Translations under genes and position numbers: made by a program
In this document: positions 34,344 to 41,704 of the stretch, piece by piece
How positions within the stretch are numbered: position 1 is the stretch's first letter
How the letters are laid out: each line of letters starts with the position of its first letter
Source: a virus
IMG/VR virus record: IMGVR_UViG_3300034283_001919
Coordinates: 1-64,000 of that record
DNA: 64,000 nt
Reading direction: 5' to 3' (one strand)
Notes under the pieces: model-generated
Database searches by the model: none
Seen by the model: only the letters and a program-made list of their open reading frames with translations
Told to the model about the DNA's origin: nothing

Positions 34344-34751
34344 CTAACGTTTTATATGGACGTTAGTTGTATTGACAGGTTTACGCTGTCCAGATTGTTC
34401 TACATGATCATAGATTTGTTTTGCTTGCTCAAGGGTAAAAGAAGTCAAATCATTATTGAGGTAATGAACAATTATCTTATTACGGGCTTCTTGAGTATAG
34501 CCACCCCATATACCATGGTATTGATACATGATTGCATCGTAAAGACAATTAGCTTTAACAGGACAGTTTTTGCAAACGCTTAAAGCTCTATTGGCTTCAG
34601 GGGATTTAGGTTGAGCAAAGAACCAATTGCTATTGACTTCCTTAGAAGAGCAAGAAGCTTTGTGTCTCCAACCATTTTCATTAGCAGAAATAATATTAAA
34701 GTCATCTAGCTTTTTAGAGCCTTTTGGTTTTCTACTAGTTTTTTTCAACAA
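34344..34751 (-). CDS. WhiB-family Fe-S transcription factor
   Basis: 135 aa. The first Cys in HKASCSSKE, then CKNCPVKANC, giving the C...C-x2-C-x5-C pattern that binds a 4Fe-4S cluster, and the G[VI]WGG turn in GIWGGYT. The C-terminal tail is basic (GQRKPVNTTNVHIKR). WhiB proteins are confined to Actinobacteria and their phages, which fixes the host phylum. Likely a regulator of host or phage transcription through sigma factor binding. Confidence 0.9.
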   Translation of the reverse strand: MLKKTSRKPKGSKKLDDFNIISANENGWRHKASCSSKEVNSNWFFAQPKSPEANRALSVCKNCPVKANCLYDAIMYQYHGIWGGYTQEARNKIIVHYLNNDLTSFTLEQAKQIYDHVEQSGQRKPVNTTNVHIKR

Positions 34752-35019
34752 CTTCTCCAGATTTGATTAACTCAATTGATTGATTGATTTTTTTGTTTAA
34801 TGATTCAAGGATTGCACTAGTTTCTTGTAGCGCATCCAATGTTGATTTGGAATCTTTACTTTGCATATACTCAACAACAGAAGAAAGATTTATGAGAACT
34901 TGTTTGGGCATCCAAATAATTTCTTTGAATAAAGAATAGATATCGTTATAATTATTCAGTATAACATCATGTTCATTGATGACTGAATTAATTATATCAT
35001 CTAATTGTTCGGATTCCAT
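34735..35019 (-). CDS. Small acidic helical hypothetical protein
   Basis: 94 aa, starting MESEQLDDIINSV, all-helical. Overlaps WhiB by 17 bp. Could be coupled to WhiB. No family recognised. Confidence 0.5.
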   Translation of the reverse strand: MESEQLDDIINSVINEHDVILNNYNDIYSLFKEIIWMPKQVLINLSSVVEYMQSKDSKSTLDALQETSAILESLNKKINQSIELIKSGEVVEKN

Positions 35020-35037
35020 AAGAACCTTTCGGTAAAG

Positions 35038-35114
35038 TGCGGGTGACGGGATTTGAACCCGCGTGCCACCAACTACCCTTTCTACACTTTATAAGAGTGA
35101 GGGGATACACCCGC
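35038..35114 (-). tRNA. Atypical tRNA-like gene lacking a foldable D arm
   Basis: Acceptor GCGGGTG/CACCCGC and T arm GCGGG-TTCAAAT-CCCGT are canonical at the right spacing (77 nt in all). An anticodon-like arm TCACT-CTTATAA-AGTGT (anticodon UAU, Ile AUA) starts only seven bases after the acceptor, with no D arm. A stem TATCC/GGGTA closes around it. If functional this is an armless tRNA; alternatively a tRNA mimic. Flanking sequence also forms a long stem ACTACCC/GGGTAGT. Confidence 0.45.
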
Positions 35115-35157
35115 TTGATAAGCTGGGGTAGTATCGGTGGTTATTCGAAAGTCTAAT

Positions 35158-35445
35158 TTAAATGATAGATGCTTTGTCATTGTATCTCGGTAATGGTTGT
35201 TGTGCGGTTATAAAACAAAGAGCCTCTTTACCTCGTGGAGTAATAGTATACTGTTTGTTTTTGCAAATAGCAAATTGCTGATCAATTAAATTGTTAAGCA
35301 AATCCTGAACATCATAAGAAGAATCAAACTTATTAGGATTAAATGTATAAATATCTTTTTGAGTTGAAGGTCTAGAATTTTTCATCTTTAAATATTTTAA
35401 TACTAGATGAATGCTAGAATCTCTTTTGATATTAATTATAGTCAT
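35158..35445 (-). CDS. Winged-helix-like DNA-binding protein
   Basis: 95 aa. The order of helices and KQYTITPRGKEAL (wing) resembles small winged helix proteins (PadR or ArsR-like). Weak call; DNA binding inferred. Confidence 0.4.
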   Translation of the reverse strand: MTIINIKRDSSIHLVLKYLKMKNSRPSTQKDIYTFNPNKFDSSYDVQDLLNNLIDQQFAICKNKQYTITPRGKEALCFITAQQPLPRYNDKASII

Positions 35446-35665
35446 CGTATTCTTCTTCTTCCTTAGGCATAAAAGATTTTCTGGTATAGAATCGTTGTCT
35501 TAACCATGGATTAAACCTATGGTAAAGTCCACCCATAGTATTTTTATAAAGAACAAGTGCATCAATATGATCTGACTCACTGAGCTTTTTATAATATACT
35601 TCAAGAACTTTCATTCTCATACTCAAAGGAGGATGTTTAATGCTCTGCTTGTTTTGAAATGACAT
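35432..35665 (-). CDS. Small basic hypothetical protein
   Basis: 77 aa from ATG 35665 (AGGATTT upstream) rather than the GTG further up, which overlaps the upstream gene. Basic with acidic tail (EEEEYDDYN). No family recognised. Confidence 0.5.
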   Translation of the reverse strand: MSFQNKQSIKHPPLSMRMKVLEVYYKKLSESDHIDALVLYKNTMGGLYHRFNPWLRQRFYTRKSFMPKEEEEYDDYN

Positions 35666-35666
35666 A

Positions 35667-36149
35667 TTAGCAAATCCTAAATCCGCCACAATTTTGCAAG
35701 AATAGTTGGAACTCTACGAGAAGATCATAATCCATATGGTAATGAGTAGCAAAGTTAGCTACTTTTAAAGTACCTTGGCAAGAGTTACATTGTTTAGTAA
35801 CACTCTGTTCTTGACCATTAGCATCTGCTTCTTTCCAAACACGAACACCTAAGCCTTCACAATACTTGCAATCATCCAATGGAAGAGAATCCATGTGGGC
35901 TTTGTATTGTTCAATATATGCTTTTATAGTTCCATCTTCTAAATCTTTTTTTAAAAGTTTAGCAAGAGTTATAGAGTCTTTAGCACTTAAACCTGCGCCA
36001 GAATTATCATGGGGGCTTTCGCACTTAGAACAAATAGTAGGGTGGAGTTGGTCTAAACAATCCCACATAGGATGCCAGTACCATACGTTGGCACGAAAGT
36101 ATTCACCAAGTTCGTTCTTTGGCTTATTGCCATAGACGTCCATACCCAT
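35667..36149 (-). CDS. Conserved phage hypothetical (MGMDVYG) with zinc motif
   Basis: 160 aa. Start MGMDVYGNKP and WYWHPMWD are typical of a widespread phage protein of unknown function. CSKC and a DnaJ-like CKYCEGLG...CNSCQGT pair (about residues 95-130) suggest two bound zincs. A start at M3 is equally possible. Confidence 0.6.
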   Translation of the reverse strand: MGMDVYGNKPKNELGEYFRANVWYWHPMWDCLDQLHPTICSKCESPHDNSGAGLSAKDSITLAKLLKKDLEDGTIKAYIEQYKAHMDSLPLDDCKYCEGLGVRVWKEADANGQEQSVTKQCNSCQGTLKVANFATHYHMDYDLLVEFQLFLQNCGGFRIC

Positions 36150-36164
36150 TTGGGTTCTCCTTAA

Positions 36165-36428
36165 TTAGGCGGTGTAAACATCACCGTTTTGTTGTATCTT
36201 TGCATCTTCATAAGGTGCTGCAATTCTACGATAAAGTTCAAGTTTTGCGCATTCTAATACGCCAATAGCTTCATTGATACTAGAATAGTTTTTACCATGA
36301 CTTGAAATATAATGATCAACTATCTTGGTAATGAAATAGTTTAACTCACCTGGAGTTTGTATTGCATTATTTTTAAAAGAAATCTTTTCATCAAAAAAGC
36401 TTCTATCAGATTGTTCAATATATGGCAT
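36165..36428 (-). CDS. Hypothetical protein
   Basis: 87 aa, helical, starts [10 protein letters not shown]. Overlaps the next start by one base. No family recognised. Confidence 0.5.
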   Translation of the reverse strand: MPYIEQSDRSFFDEKISFKNNAIQTPGELNYFITKIVDHYISSHGKNYSSINEAIGVLECAKLELYRRIAAPYEDAKIQQNGDVYTA

Positions 36429-36625
36429 TAGTTACCTTCTTGAAATGCGGACCAAACATCTACCTCATCGAGTGATAGATCTTCAGGTTTGATTTTTAAT
36501 AAGAGTCTATTCTTAAGACTAACTACTCTAGTAGGATGTTTTTCAAAACCATTATTAACTAAGTAGTTCTGTAAAGCGTCGACAAGAAGATCTACATCTT
36601 CACGGTTTAAATTATATCTTGGCAT
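36428..36625 (-). CDS. Small acidic hypothetical protein
   Basis: 65 aa from ATG 36625 ([10 protein letters not shown]); the longer ORF starts inside the membrane-protein gene and is unlikely. Helical. Confidence 0.5.
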   Translation of the reverse strand: MPRYNLNREDVDLLVDALQNYLVNNGFEKHPTRVVSLKNRLLLKIKPEDLSLDEVDVWSAFQEGN

Positions 36626-36626
36626 A

Positions 36627-36782
36627 TTAGTCTTCCTGTTTGGGATAATACCAATTATCAGTAGGGGCGTATGCAATTCGAGAAGCAACATAAAATATAA
36701 GTATTGCTGCAAACTGCATAACTATAGACTCGGTTAATCCAATATAGAATAACCAAATATAGGTGAATAAAAGATTTATCAT
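36627..36782 (-). CDS. Small two-helix membrane protein
   Basis: 51 aa from ATG 36782, three bases beyond the tRNA 3' end. Two hydrophobic segments (INLLFTYIWLFYIG and VMQFAAILIFYVA). Location inner membrane. No family recognised. Confidence 0.5.
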   Translation of the reverse strand: MINLLFTYIWLFYIGLTESIVMQFAAILIFYVASRIAYAPTDNWYYPKQED

Positions 36783-36784
36783 AG

Positions 36785-36858
36785 TGGGCCTTCCCGGACT
36801 CGAACCGAGGACCAAGGCGTTATGAGCACCCTGCTCTAACCAACTGAGCTAAAGGCCC
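36785..36858 (-). tRNA. tRNA with CAU anticodon (probably Ile2, else Met)
   Basis: 74 nt. Acceptor GGGCCTT/AAGGCCC, D arm AGCTCAGTTGGTTAGAGC, anticodon loop CTCATAA, T arm CTCGG-TTCGAGT-CCGGG, discriminator A. The loop CTCATAA fits tRNA-Ile2 (lysidine-modified, AUA) better than initiator Met. Confidence 0.9.
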
Positions 36859-36994
36859 GTAGGACAGTTGTGACCACCTTATCTGGGGAGAAAGGTGGAT
36901 TGGTATATTCACTTTGTGGACGGGCCAGTCGTAAACGAGTGGGGATCCGTAACAATGGGGACTGTAAGCTCCCGAAATAAAATGCCTAGAGCAA
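36859..36994. other. Non-coding segment with hairpins beside the tRNA
   Basis: 136 bp without an ORF. Hairpin ccacctt-atctggggaga-aaggtgg at about 36876. No further family recognised. Confidence 0.4.
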
Positions 36995-37195
36995 TTAAAC
37001 TCTTCCGGCAGTTACAAAATAACTACGAACTTCTGCAGTTAGAAACATAAGAGAAGGTTGATCGTACTTATCGTACTCAACTTCTGTCTCTAGTCTATCC
37101 CGAAGTTCTTCTGTAATCAGTTGAACTGCATCTGCATCGTCTTGAAATTCACCAGGAATATCCATGGTTATTTCAGCTGTAAATTTAATTTTCAT
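36995..37195 (-). CDS. Small acidic hypothetical protein
   Basis: 66 aa from ATG 37195 (MKIKFTAEIT); the longer ORF overlaps the cold-shock gene. Alternating beta and acidic helix (DDADAVQLITEELRDRLE). Cold-shock gene lies 11 bp upstream. Confidence 0.5.
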   Translation of the reverse strand: MKIKFTAEITMDIPGEFQDDADAVQLITEELRDRLETEVEYDKYDQPSLMFLTAEVRSYFVTAGRV

Positions 37196-37205
37196 AACTA
37201 CCTTA

Positions 37206-37406
37206 TTAGAGTGGGCGGACGTTCTTAGCTTCCATGCCTTTTTGGCCTTGACCAACTTCAAACTCTACTTCTTGACCGGTAGCCAAAGAACGGCGACCTG
37301 TACCTTCGATGTTTGAGAAGTGAACGAATAAATCGTCACCGTTTTCACGTGAAATAAAGCCGAAGCCTTTTTCATCATTGAAGAATTTTACTGTACCTTT
37401 GTTCAT
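37206..37406 (-). CDS. CspA-type cold-shock protein
   Basis: 66 aa. Starts [18 protein letters not shown] with RNP-1 KGFGFI and RNP-2 DLFVHF, full-length for CspA. Single-stranded RNA/DNA chaperone; often carried by actinophages. Confidence 0.9.
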   Translation of the reverse strand: MNKGTVKFFNDEKGFGFISRENGDDLFVHFSNIEGTGRRSLATGQEVEFEVGQGQKGMEAKNVRPL

Positions 37407-37458
37407 TATATATCTTTCATTTGTTTCTAATATTTATTAAGTATAGCATAGATTAGAT

Positions 37459-37614
37459 CTACTGGGGGACTGGCTCTTCTTGAGCCAGAAGATAAAGCCT
37501 AATATCAAGAAGAAGATCAGTCATTTCATTGGTGGAAACAAGATCTCTACCTGATATATCTTTAATAGCTTTATCTATGAGATTAGTTGCTAGTTGTTTA
37601 GGAGTTGCTTCCAT
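37459..37614 (-). CDS. Small hypothetical protein
   Basis: 51 aa, helical (MEATPKQLATNLIDKAIKD) and ending EEPVPQ. Fits between the cold-shock gene and tRNA-Lys. No family recognised. Confidence 0.5.
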   Translation of the reverse strand: MEATPKQLATNLIDKAIKDISGRDLVSTNEMTDLLLDIRLYLLAQEEPVPQ

Positions 37615-37674
37615 TGTGTTTACCCTCTAACTTTTGGATTTGTATTGTATATAGTACAGACACATCTTTAATAG

Positions 37675-37747
37675 TGCGCCCTCCGGGGTTCGAACCCGGG
37701 ACACATGGATTAAAAGTCCACTGCTCTACCAACTGAGCTAAAGGCGC
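37675..37747 (-). tRNA. tRNA-Lys (UUU)
   Basis: Canonical 73-nt cloverleaf: acceptor GCGCCTT/AGGGCGC, anticodon loop CTTTTAA, T arm CCGGG-TTCGAAC-CCCGG, discriminator A. Confidence 0.95.
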
Positions 37748-37872
37748 TTGTTTTCAGTTGCTTTGCGAGCAGATTCAATCATCTCTTTAATTTCTTTATC
37801 TTCTTCATGGAACCCAATAAAAGTTAAGATGCCCCACAAAGAACCAATAGCAATGATTACATAAGCTATCAT
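37738..37872 (-). CDS. Small membrane protein overlapping tRNA-Lys
   Basis: 44 aa. N-terminal membrane helix (MIAYVIIAIGSLWGILTFIG), then a charged cytoplasmic helix. Its stop TAG lies in the first bases of tRNA-Lys (10-bp overlap). Confidence 0.5.
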   Translation of the reverse strand: MIAYVIIAIGSLWGILTFIGFHEEDKEIKEMIESARKATENKRL

Positions 37873-38060
37873 TATAAGTATGGTTGATTCTTAGATGTAA
37901 GGTTTTTAAAATTCTTACGCTTTTTTATCTTATAGCCATTAGCTTTAAGTTCATCAACTATCTGTTCTGGTATACCATACCAAACAGTAATGCCATTACG
38001 AGTTAAAACATGAGCAATAATGTCTAGCTTATCTTTAACATGCATTTTAATGTAAGTCAT
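37872..38060 (-). CDS. Small basic hypothetical protein
   Basis: 62 aa, basic C terminus (YKIKKRKNFKN). Stop overlaps the next ATG by one base. No family recognised. Confidence 0.5.
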   Translation of the reverse strand: MTYIKMHVKDKLDIIAHVLTRNGITVWYGIPEQIVDELKANGYKIKKRKNFKNLTSKNQPYL

Positions 38061-38191
38061 TCGTAATATCCTTGATTTCTAGTGGGAACTCCATAAGGAG
38101 TCTGATGCATTTTATTGTATGATTTATGACGTTGTCTAGCTGTTCGTTTAAAACGAATACGGATAATAAGTTGTTTAATAGAATGAATCAT
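38057..38191 (-). CDS. Very small basic protein
   Basis: 44 aa, starting MIHSIKQLIIRIRF, Arg/Lys/His-rich. TGA overlaps the next ATG (ATGA), and the RBS is within aggac. Possibly nucleic-acid binding. Confidence 0.5.
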   Translation of the reverse strand: MIHSIKQLIIRIRFKRTARQRHKSYNKMHQTPYGVPTRNQGYYE

Positions 38192-38193
38192 AT

Positions 38194-38283
38194 TCAGTCC
38201 TTATATTTATAAGCATCATATATAATGCAAAGTATTGTTCCACCAACAATTGATATGCACATAGTCATAGCAAAAAAGTTCAT
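38194..38283 (-). CDS. 29-aa membrane peptide
   Basis: Single hydrophobic helix (FFAMTMCISIVGGTILCIIY) followed by a charged tail. Ends two bases before the next ATG. Coding supported by tight operon packing. Confidence 0.4.
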   Translation of the reverse strand: MNFFAMTMCISIVGGTILCIIYDAYKYKD

Positions 38284-38312
38284 AAAAAATACTGCCTTTA
38301 AATTTAAATTAA

Positions 38313-38428
38313 TTGATGGTAGGTAACGGGGCGATATGGGGCCACTAGTATCGTTACTTTTAGTTAGCAATTCACACCGGCTTATTTCTGCGAAAATCGC
38401 TTAGTAGGAATTTACCAGCTACCATCAA
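38313..38428 (-). ncRNA. Structured RNA element, copy 1
   Basis: A 10-bp closing stem TTGATGGTAG/CTACCATCAA encloses an inner stem GTAACG/CGTTAC with GGGG and GGGGCCAC in the apical loop, and a small hairpin GCGAAAATCGC. No coding potential. Homologous in layout to the next element. Class unknown. Confidence 0.5.
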
Positions 38429-38435
38429 ACTTATC

Positions 38436-38534
38436 TAGCTAGTAGTAGTTACGGGGAATATAGGCCCACGTGCTGTGTGTAACTATTAATATCGTTCCGA
38501 ATTCCAAATAGTAAATCGAACACGCTACTAGCTA
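38436..38534 (-). ncRNA. Structured RNA element, copy 2
   Basis: Closing stem TAGCTAGTAG/CTACTAGCTA, inner stem AGTTAC/GTAACT, and the same TAAC-GGGG-xATAT-GG-CCAC core as copy 1, despite different flanking bases. The two arose by duplication with covariation-like changes. Confidence 0.5.
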
Positions 38535-38539
38535 AAATC

Positions 38540-38836
38540 TTAAGAAGAAAAATCAACGTAAGTTACGTTGTCATTATTGTTGTGCAAATTTTGAGGATCA
38601 TAAACAAGAACTTTAGAGACAGCTTGTTTGTAGTTCCTCCATGCAGGGTGATTTAACTTTTCTTCAGGAATGTCATCGCCATATTCTCCCCGATGAATAA
38701 AAAGAAATCTTCCATCTGGGAACATGAAATCTATTCTATAACCATCAGCAGCCATAAAAGCCTCTAATGATTCTTCTAATGTTTTGTGTTCTAATGTCAC
38801 TCCTTCGAGTGACCGTGTTCCAAATGTAATAGTCAT
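38540..38836 (-). CDS. Hypothetical protein
   Basis: 98 aa, mixed alpha/beta, starting MTITFGTRSL. Contains FMFPDGRFLFIHRGEYG. Start overlaps the next gene stop by four bases. No family recognised. Confidence 0.5.
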   Translation of the reverse strand: MTITFGTRSLEGVTLEHKTLEESLEAFMAADGYRIDFMFPDGRFLFIHRGEYGDDIPEEKLNHPAWRNYKQAVSKVLVYDPQNLHNNNDNVTYVDFSS

Positions 38837-39045
38837 TTAATATACTTCCATTTATCTATTCCAGGGATAAGACCTAATGCAGATCCGTTATCCCAATCAA
38901 CAAAGACTGTACCAATATCATCTATATAAGATATAGTTCCTTTGGTACCAGGTGTCATTGGGGTGAACTCATCAGTGCAATCAACAAGTTCTATCCTTCT
39001 ACCAATAAGAGAAGACATCTGTGCTTTAATTATTTGACTGTCCAT
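38833..39045 (-). CDS. Small beta-barrel-like protein
   Basis: 70 aa. IGRRIELVDCTDEFT, GTKGTISYIDDIGTVFVDWDNGS resembles the KOW/SH3-like fold of small phage proteins that often start with a size-limiting KGTV pattern. Located directly before the P450. Confidence 0.5.
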   Translation of the reverse strand: MDSQIIKAQMSSLIGRRIELVDCTDEFTPMTPGTKGTISYIDDIGTVFVDWDNGSALGLIPGIDKWKYIK

Positions 39046-39048
39046 ATA

Positions 39049-40281
39049 TCAAATCTTAATGTTAGGTGTAAAAGTCACAGGGATAGATCTTGGACCGACT
39101 ACTGATTCGTAAGCTTCTTTATAAAGAACTTCTCCAGTAATTTTATAATCTGGCATTCTTTTTGCAACAACTTTCATACATTCCTGCATTTGAGCTCGTG
39201 CTAAAGAAGCACCGAGACAGTAATGAATTCCACCACCATAAGACAGGGTAATGCCCTTTGTTGCTTTACGATCAAGAATAAATTCAGATGCGTTTTCAAA
39301 AGCTAAGTCATCGTAATTATTAACACCCAATGCTGGGGAGATAATTGTTCCCTTAGGGAATAAGACTCCATTGTATTCAATGTCTTCTGAAGCAATTCTC
39401 ATTACATATTTAAAAACAGAATCTAAGCGAGTAGACTCTTCTATTATATCTTCAACATTTAAATCATTGGCTAACATCGATATTAAATCTGGTCTCTCAG
39501 ATAGCATAACTGCTATAAGACCAAGCTGTGCTCTAGTCGTATCCATGCCTGCCATCAGAACTACTTGGATAAGAGATTGTATTTCTTGATCTGATAATTT
39601 TTGACCATCAAATTCTGCGTCAATTAACATAGAAACAAGGTCATTGCCTTTGTTTTCTTTTTTGCTGATGATTAAATTATTAGTATATTGATCTAATTCA
39701 TTTTGAGTATTTAATATAACTTCGCTATGGTGTTCAAAGTTTCCACCAAATGTTTTGAAGGTATCATCAGCCCATTGACTAAACTTCTCCCAATCTGAAT
39801 TGGGGACTCCTACTATCTTAGAGATAATGTATGATGGATACTTGTTGAATACATCTTTTTGCAAATCGCATTGACCGCTTTCGATGACATCATTAAGAAC
39901 TTGATTGATAGCATCTTGCATGTCTGGTCGAAGAAGCTCAGCTGTCTTTGGTGAAAAAACTGGAGCAATTATCTTTCTGAGTCTTGAATGATCTTCGCCT
40001 TCTAAGTTAATTATTAATTTTTTCCTACTCATCTTAATCTCTTCAGTAAAATGAGGATTAAGTTCGCTTAATAAATACAAACCATTGTGCCATCTCTTGT
40101 CTTTCAACATAGCAGCAGAATGCTTGTGGTCTAAAATCACATAAGAAAGTTTTGTTGTGCCAATCCAGTTTTGCTTATGAGCTTCTAAACCAATTTTAAA
40201 TTGATCATAAGTTGTTAAATCAGATTTAATAAGTTTAGGTGGTACATAAGGAAGATCTAGTTCAGATACTAGAATAGACAT
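39049..40281 (-). CDS. Cytochrome P450
   Basis: 410 aa, full bacterial class I length. I-helix MAGMDTTRAQ (A-G-x-D-T-T), K-helix ExxR in EESTRL, and heme-binding loop YGGGIHYCLGASLAR with the Cys ligand (canonical F-G-G-G-x-H-x-C-x-G has Y for F). Needs host ferredoxin and reductase; none is encoded nearby. Substrate unknown. P450s are very rare in phages. Codon use and coupling to the next genes suggest it is a settled component. Confidence 0.93.
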   Translation of the reverse strand: MSILVSELDLPYVPPKLIKSDLTTYDQFKIGLEAHKQNWIGTTKLSYVILDHKHSAAMLKDKRWHNGLYLLSELNPHFTEEIKMSRKKLIINLEGEDHSRLRKIIAPVFSPKTAELLRPDMQDAINQVLNDVIESGQCDLQKDVFNKYPSYIISKIVGVPNSDWEKFSQWADDTFKTFGGNFEHHSEVILNTQNELDQYTNNLIISKKENKGNDLVSMLIDAEFDGQKLSDQEIQSLIQVVLMAGMDTTRAQLGLIAVMLSERPDLISMLANDLNVEDIIEESTRLDSVFKYVMRIASEDIEYNGVLFPKGTIISPALGVNNYDDLAFENASEFILDRKATKGITLSYGGGIHYCLGASLARAQMQECMKVVAKRMPDYKITGEVLYKEAYESVVGPRSIPVTFTPNIKI

Positions 40282-40299
40282 AAAATGTTTCCTTAAATA

Positions 40300-40773
40300 T
40301 TAATTGGAGTTAGAAAGATAAAGGTTAAGATCACCTTTATATTCATCGCAAATATAAGTGATAGCTCCAAAGATTACTGAAGCATACAAAGCAGCATCGG
40401 TTTCGCCAGAAGAACTATTTGAAAGATAACCTACGATATAAGGAATTGTTCTACCATTATCTAAGGCAGAACAAATAGTATCTCCATATTCAATAAGAGA
40501 AGCTTTAGTAATTGTATTAGCTTGACCAGAGTTATTATAAACATGGTCAAGATAAGCTTCATACTTGTTGACAACTGGAGCTGGAGCATAAGTTTGCACT
40601 GGGGCAGGCGGTGTGGTAACTACAGAATCTGATGTTTTACTCCCAGATGCTAAAAGAATACCAATGAGTAATGCAACAACTGCAATTAGTCCCATGATAA
40701 TTCCCATTTGTTTCATACCTGCACCTGGCTTAGGAGCTTGAGGTGTTGGTGGGTCTAGTAAAATATCGTTCAT
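40300..40773 (-). CDS. DUF732-like membrane-anchored protein
   Basis: 157 aa from ATG 40773 (AAGGAAAAAA before it). Proline-rich N terminus, one membrane helix (MGIIMGLIAVVALLIGILLA), Pro/Ala/Val-rich linker, then an extracytoplasmic domain with IEYGDTICSALDNG and ITYICDEY resembling DUF732 (two Cys). DUF732 is mainly mycobacterial and actinobacterial. 19 bp after the P450. Confidence 0.65.
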   Translation of the reverse strand: MNDILLDPPTPQAPKPGAGMKQMGIIMGLIAVVALLIGILLASGSKTSDSVVTTPPAPVQTYAPAPVVNKYEAYLDHVYNNSGQANTITKASLIEYGDTICSALDNGRTIPYIVGYLSNSSSGETDAALYASVIFGAITYICDEYKGDLNLYLSNSN

Positions 40774-40802
40774 TTTTTTCCTTATTATAGTGTATTGCAT
40801 AG

Positions 40803-40886
40803 TACCCGAGACCGGACTTGAACCGGTAAGAGGTTGCCCTCCGGGGGGTTTAAGCCCCCTGCGTCTGCCTATTCCGCCACTCGGGC
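40803..40886 (-). tRNA. tRNA-Leu (UAA)
   Basis: 84 nt with a long variable arm. Acceptor GCCCGAG/CTCGGGT, anticodon GGGGG-CTTAAAC-CCCCC, T arm ACCGG-TTCAAGT-CCGGT. Reads UUA. Confidence 0.93.
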
Positions 40887-40891
40887 AGATG

Positions 40892-41134
40892 TTAGACGAG
40901 GTTAGGTTCTAAGACTACGTCTTCGGTGTTTCCTGCATAAAGTATAACATCTTTCATTGACTTATACCAGTCAATAAGATATTCTACTTTTTCTCCATTA
41001 AATTCTCCACCTTCTAAATCTAATACAGATTGGTGTTGTGGAAGGATATTATGAAGGAATTCAAGTGCTGCAATCGTGTCCACGATGCGGGGGATATCGT
41101 CGGGATCTGATCCGACTAAAATGTTAATTGACAT
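40892..41134 (-). CDS. Small acidic hypothetical protein
   Basis: 80 aa, starting MSINILVGSD, acidic, alpha/beta. Six bases from tRNA-Leu. No family recognised. Confidence 0.5.
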   Translation of the reverse strand: MSINILVGSDPDDIPRIVDTIAALEFLHNILPQHQSVLDLEGGEFNGEKVEYLIDWYKSMKDVILYAGNTEDVVLEPNLV

Positions 41135-41150
41135 AAATGTCTCCTATTAA

Positions 41151-41312
41151 TTATAGATTATTTCTTATGTAATCTAATAGACAATCTATACAAAAGTATT
41201 TGTTAAACTTAATTGACTTTTCAACTTTAGTGGATTTTAATCCACATGCTGAACATGTGTTTTGTATAGATCTAATTTGTTTAATGTGAATAGATTTTCT
41301 ATCTTTTTTCAT
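41151..41312 (-). CDS. Small zinc-ribbon protein
   Basis: 53 aa, basic N terminus (MKKDRKSIHIKQIRS) then CSAC and CIDC pairs. A typical single zinc ribbon. Start overlaps the upstream stop (ATGA). Confidence 0.6.
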   Translation of the reverse strand: MKKDRKSIHIKQIRSIQNTCSACGLKSTKVEKSIKFNKYFCIDCLLDYIRNNL

Positions 41313-41704
41313 AATACATTAAACCTGTTAATAATTTCATTCATATACAAAGTAGATATGGAATGAAATCTTTCGTTGTCTTGTATTAAGATAGAGTTGT
41401 AACCCAATATTACAGCATTACCATATATAACTTCATTAATATAATAAGTATTAGTGTAGTCTCTATATATAGAAGTTGCTAGGATATTAGATTCTTTAAT
41501 TGATCTTTCATGGTCTTCATGAAAGATTAGACAATGGTTATTCTTTAATATTAATAAAGATAAGTTCTCTTCTGATAATCCAGCGTAATTAAAAACATCA
41601 TTCAATGAAGCTTTAATAACTTGTGGATAAGAATCAAAAGGTATTAGAATAGATTGAAAGAAATCATCATCAAAAGATTTATGAACATCTTTCAAGGTCT
41701 TCAT
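41309..41704 (-). CDS. Hypothetical protein
   Basis: 131 aa, alpha/beta, starting MKTLKDVHKSFDDDFF. Coupled to the subtilase (overlap 4 bp). No family recognised. Confidence 0.5.
   Translation of the reverse strand: MKTLKDVHKSFDDDFFQSILIPFDSYPQVIKASLNDVFNYAGLSEENLSLLILKNNHCLIFHEDHERSIKESNILATSIYRDYTNTYYINEVIYGNAVILGYNSILIQDNERFHSISTLYMNEIINRFNVL

Noticed and set aside
36870-36975. Possible tRNA-Tyr or tRNA-Val near 36950
   Set aside because: An anticodon-like arm can be drawn but there is no T arm or acceptor stem.
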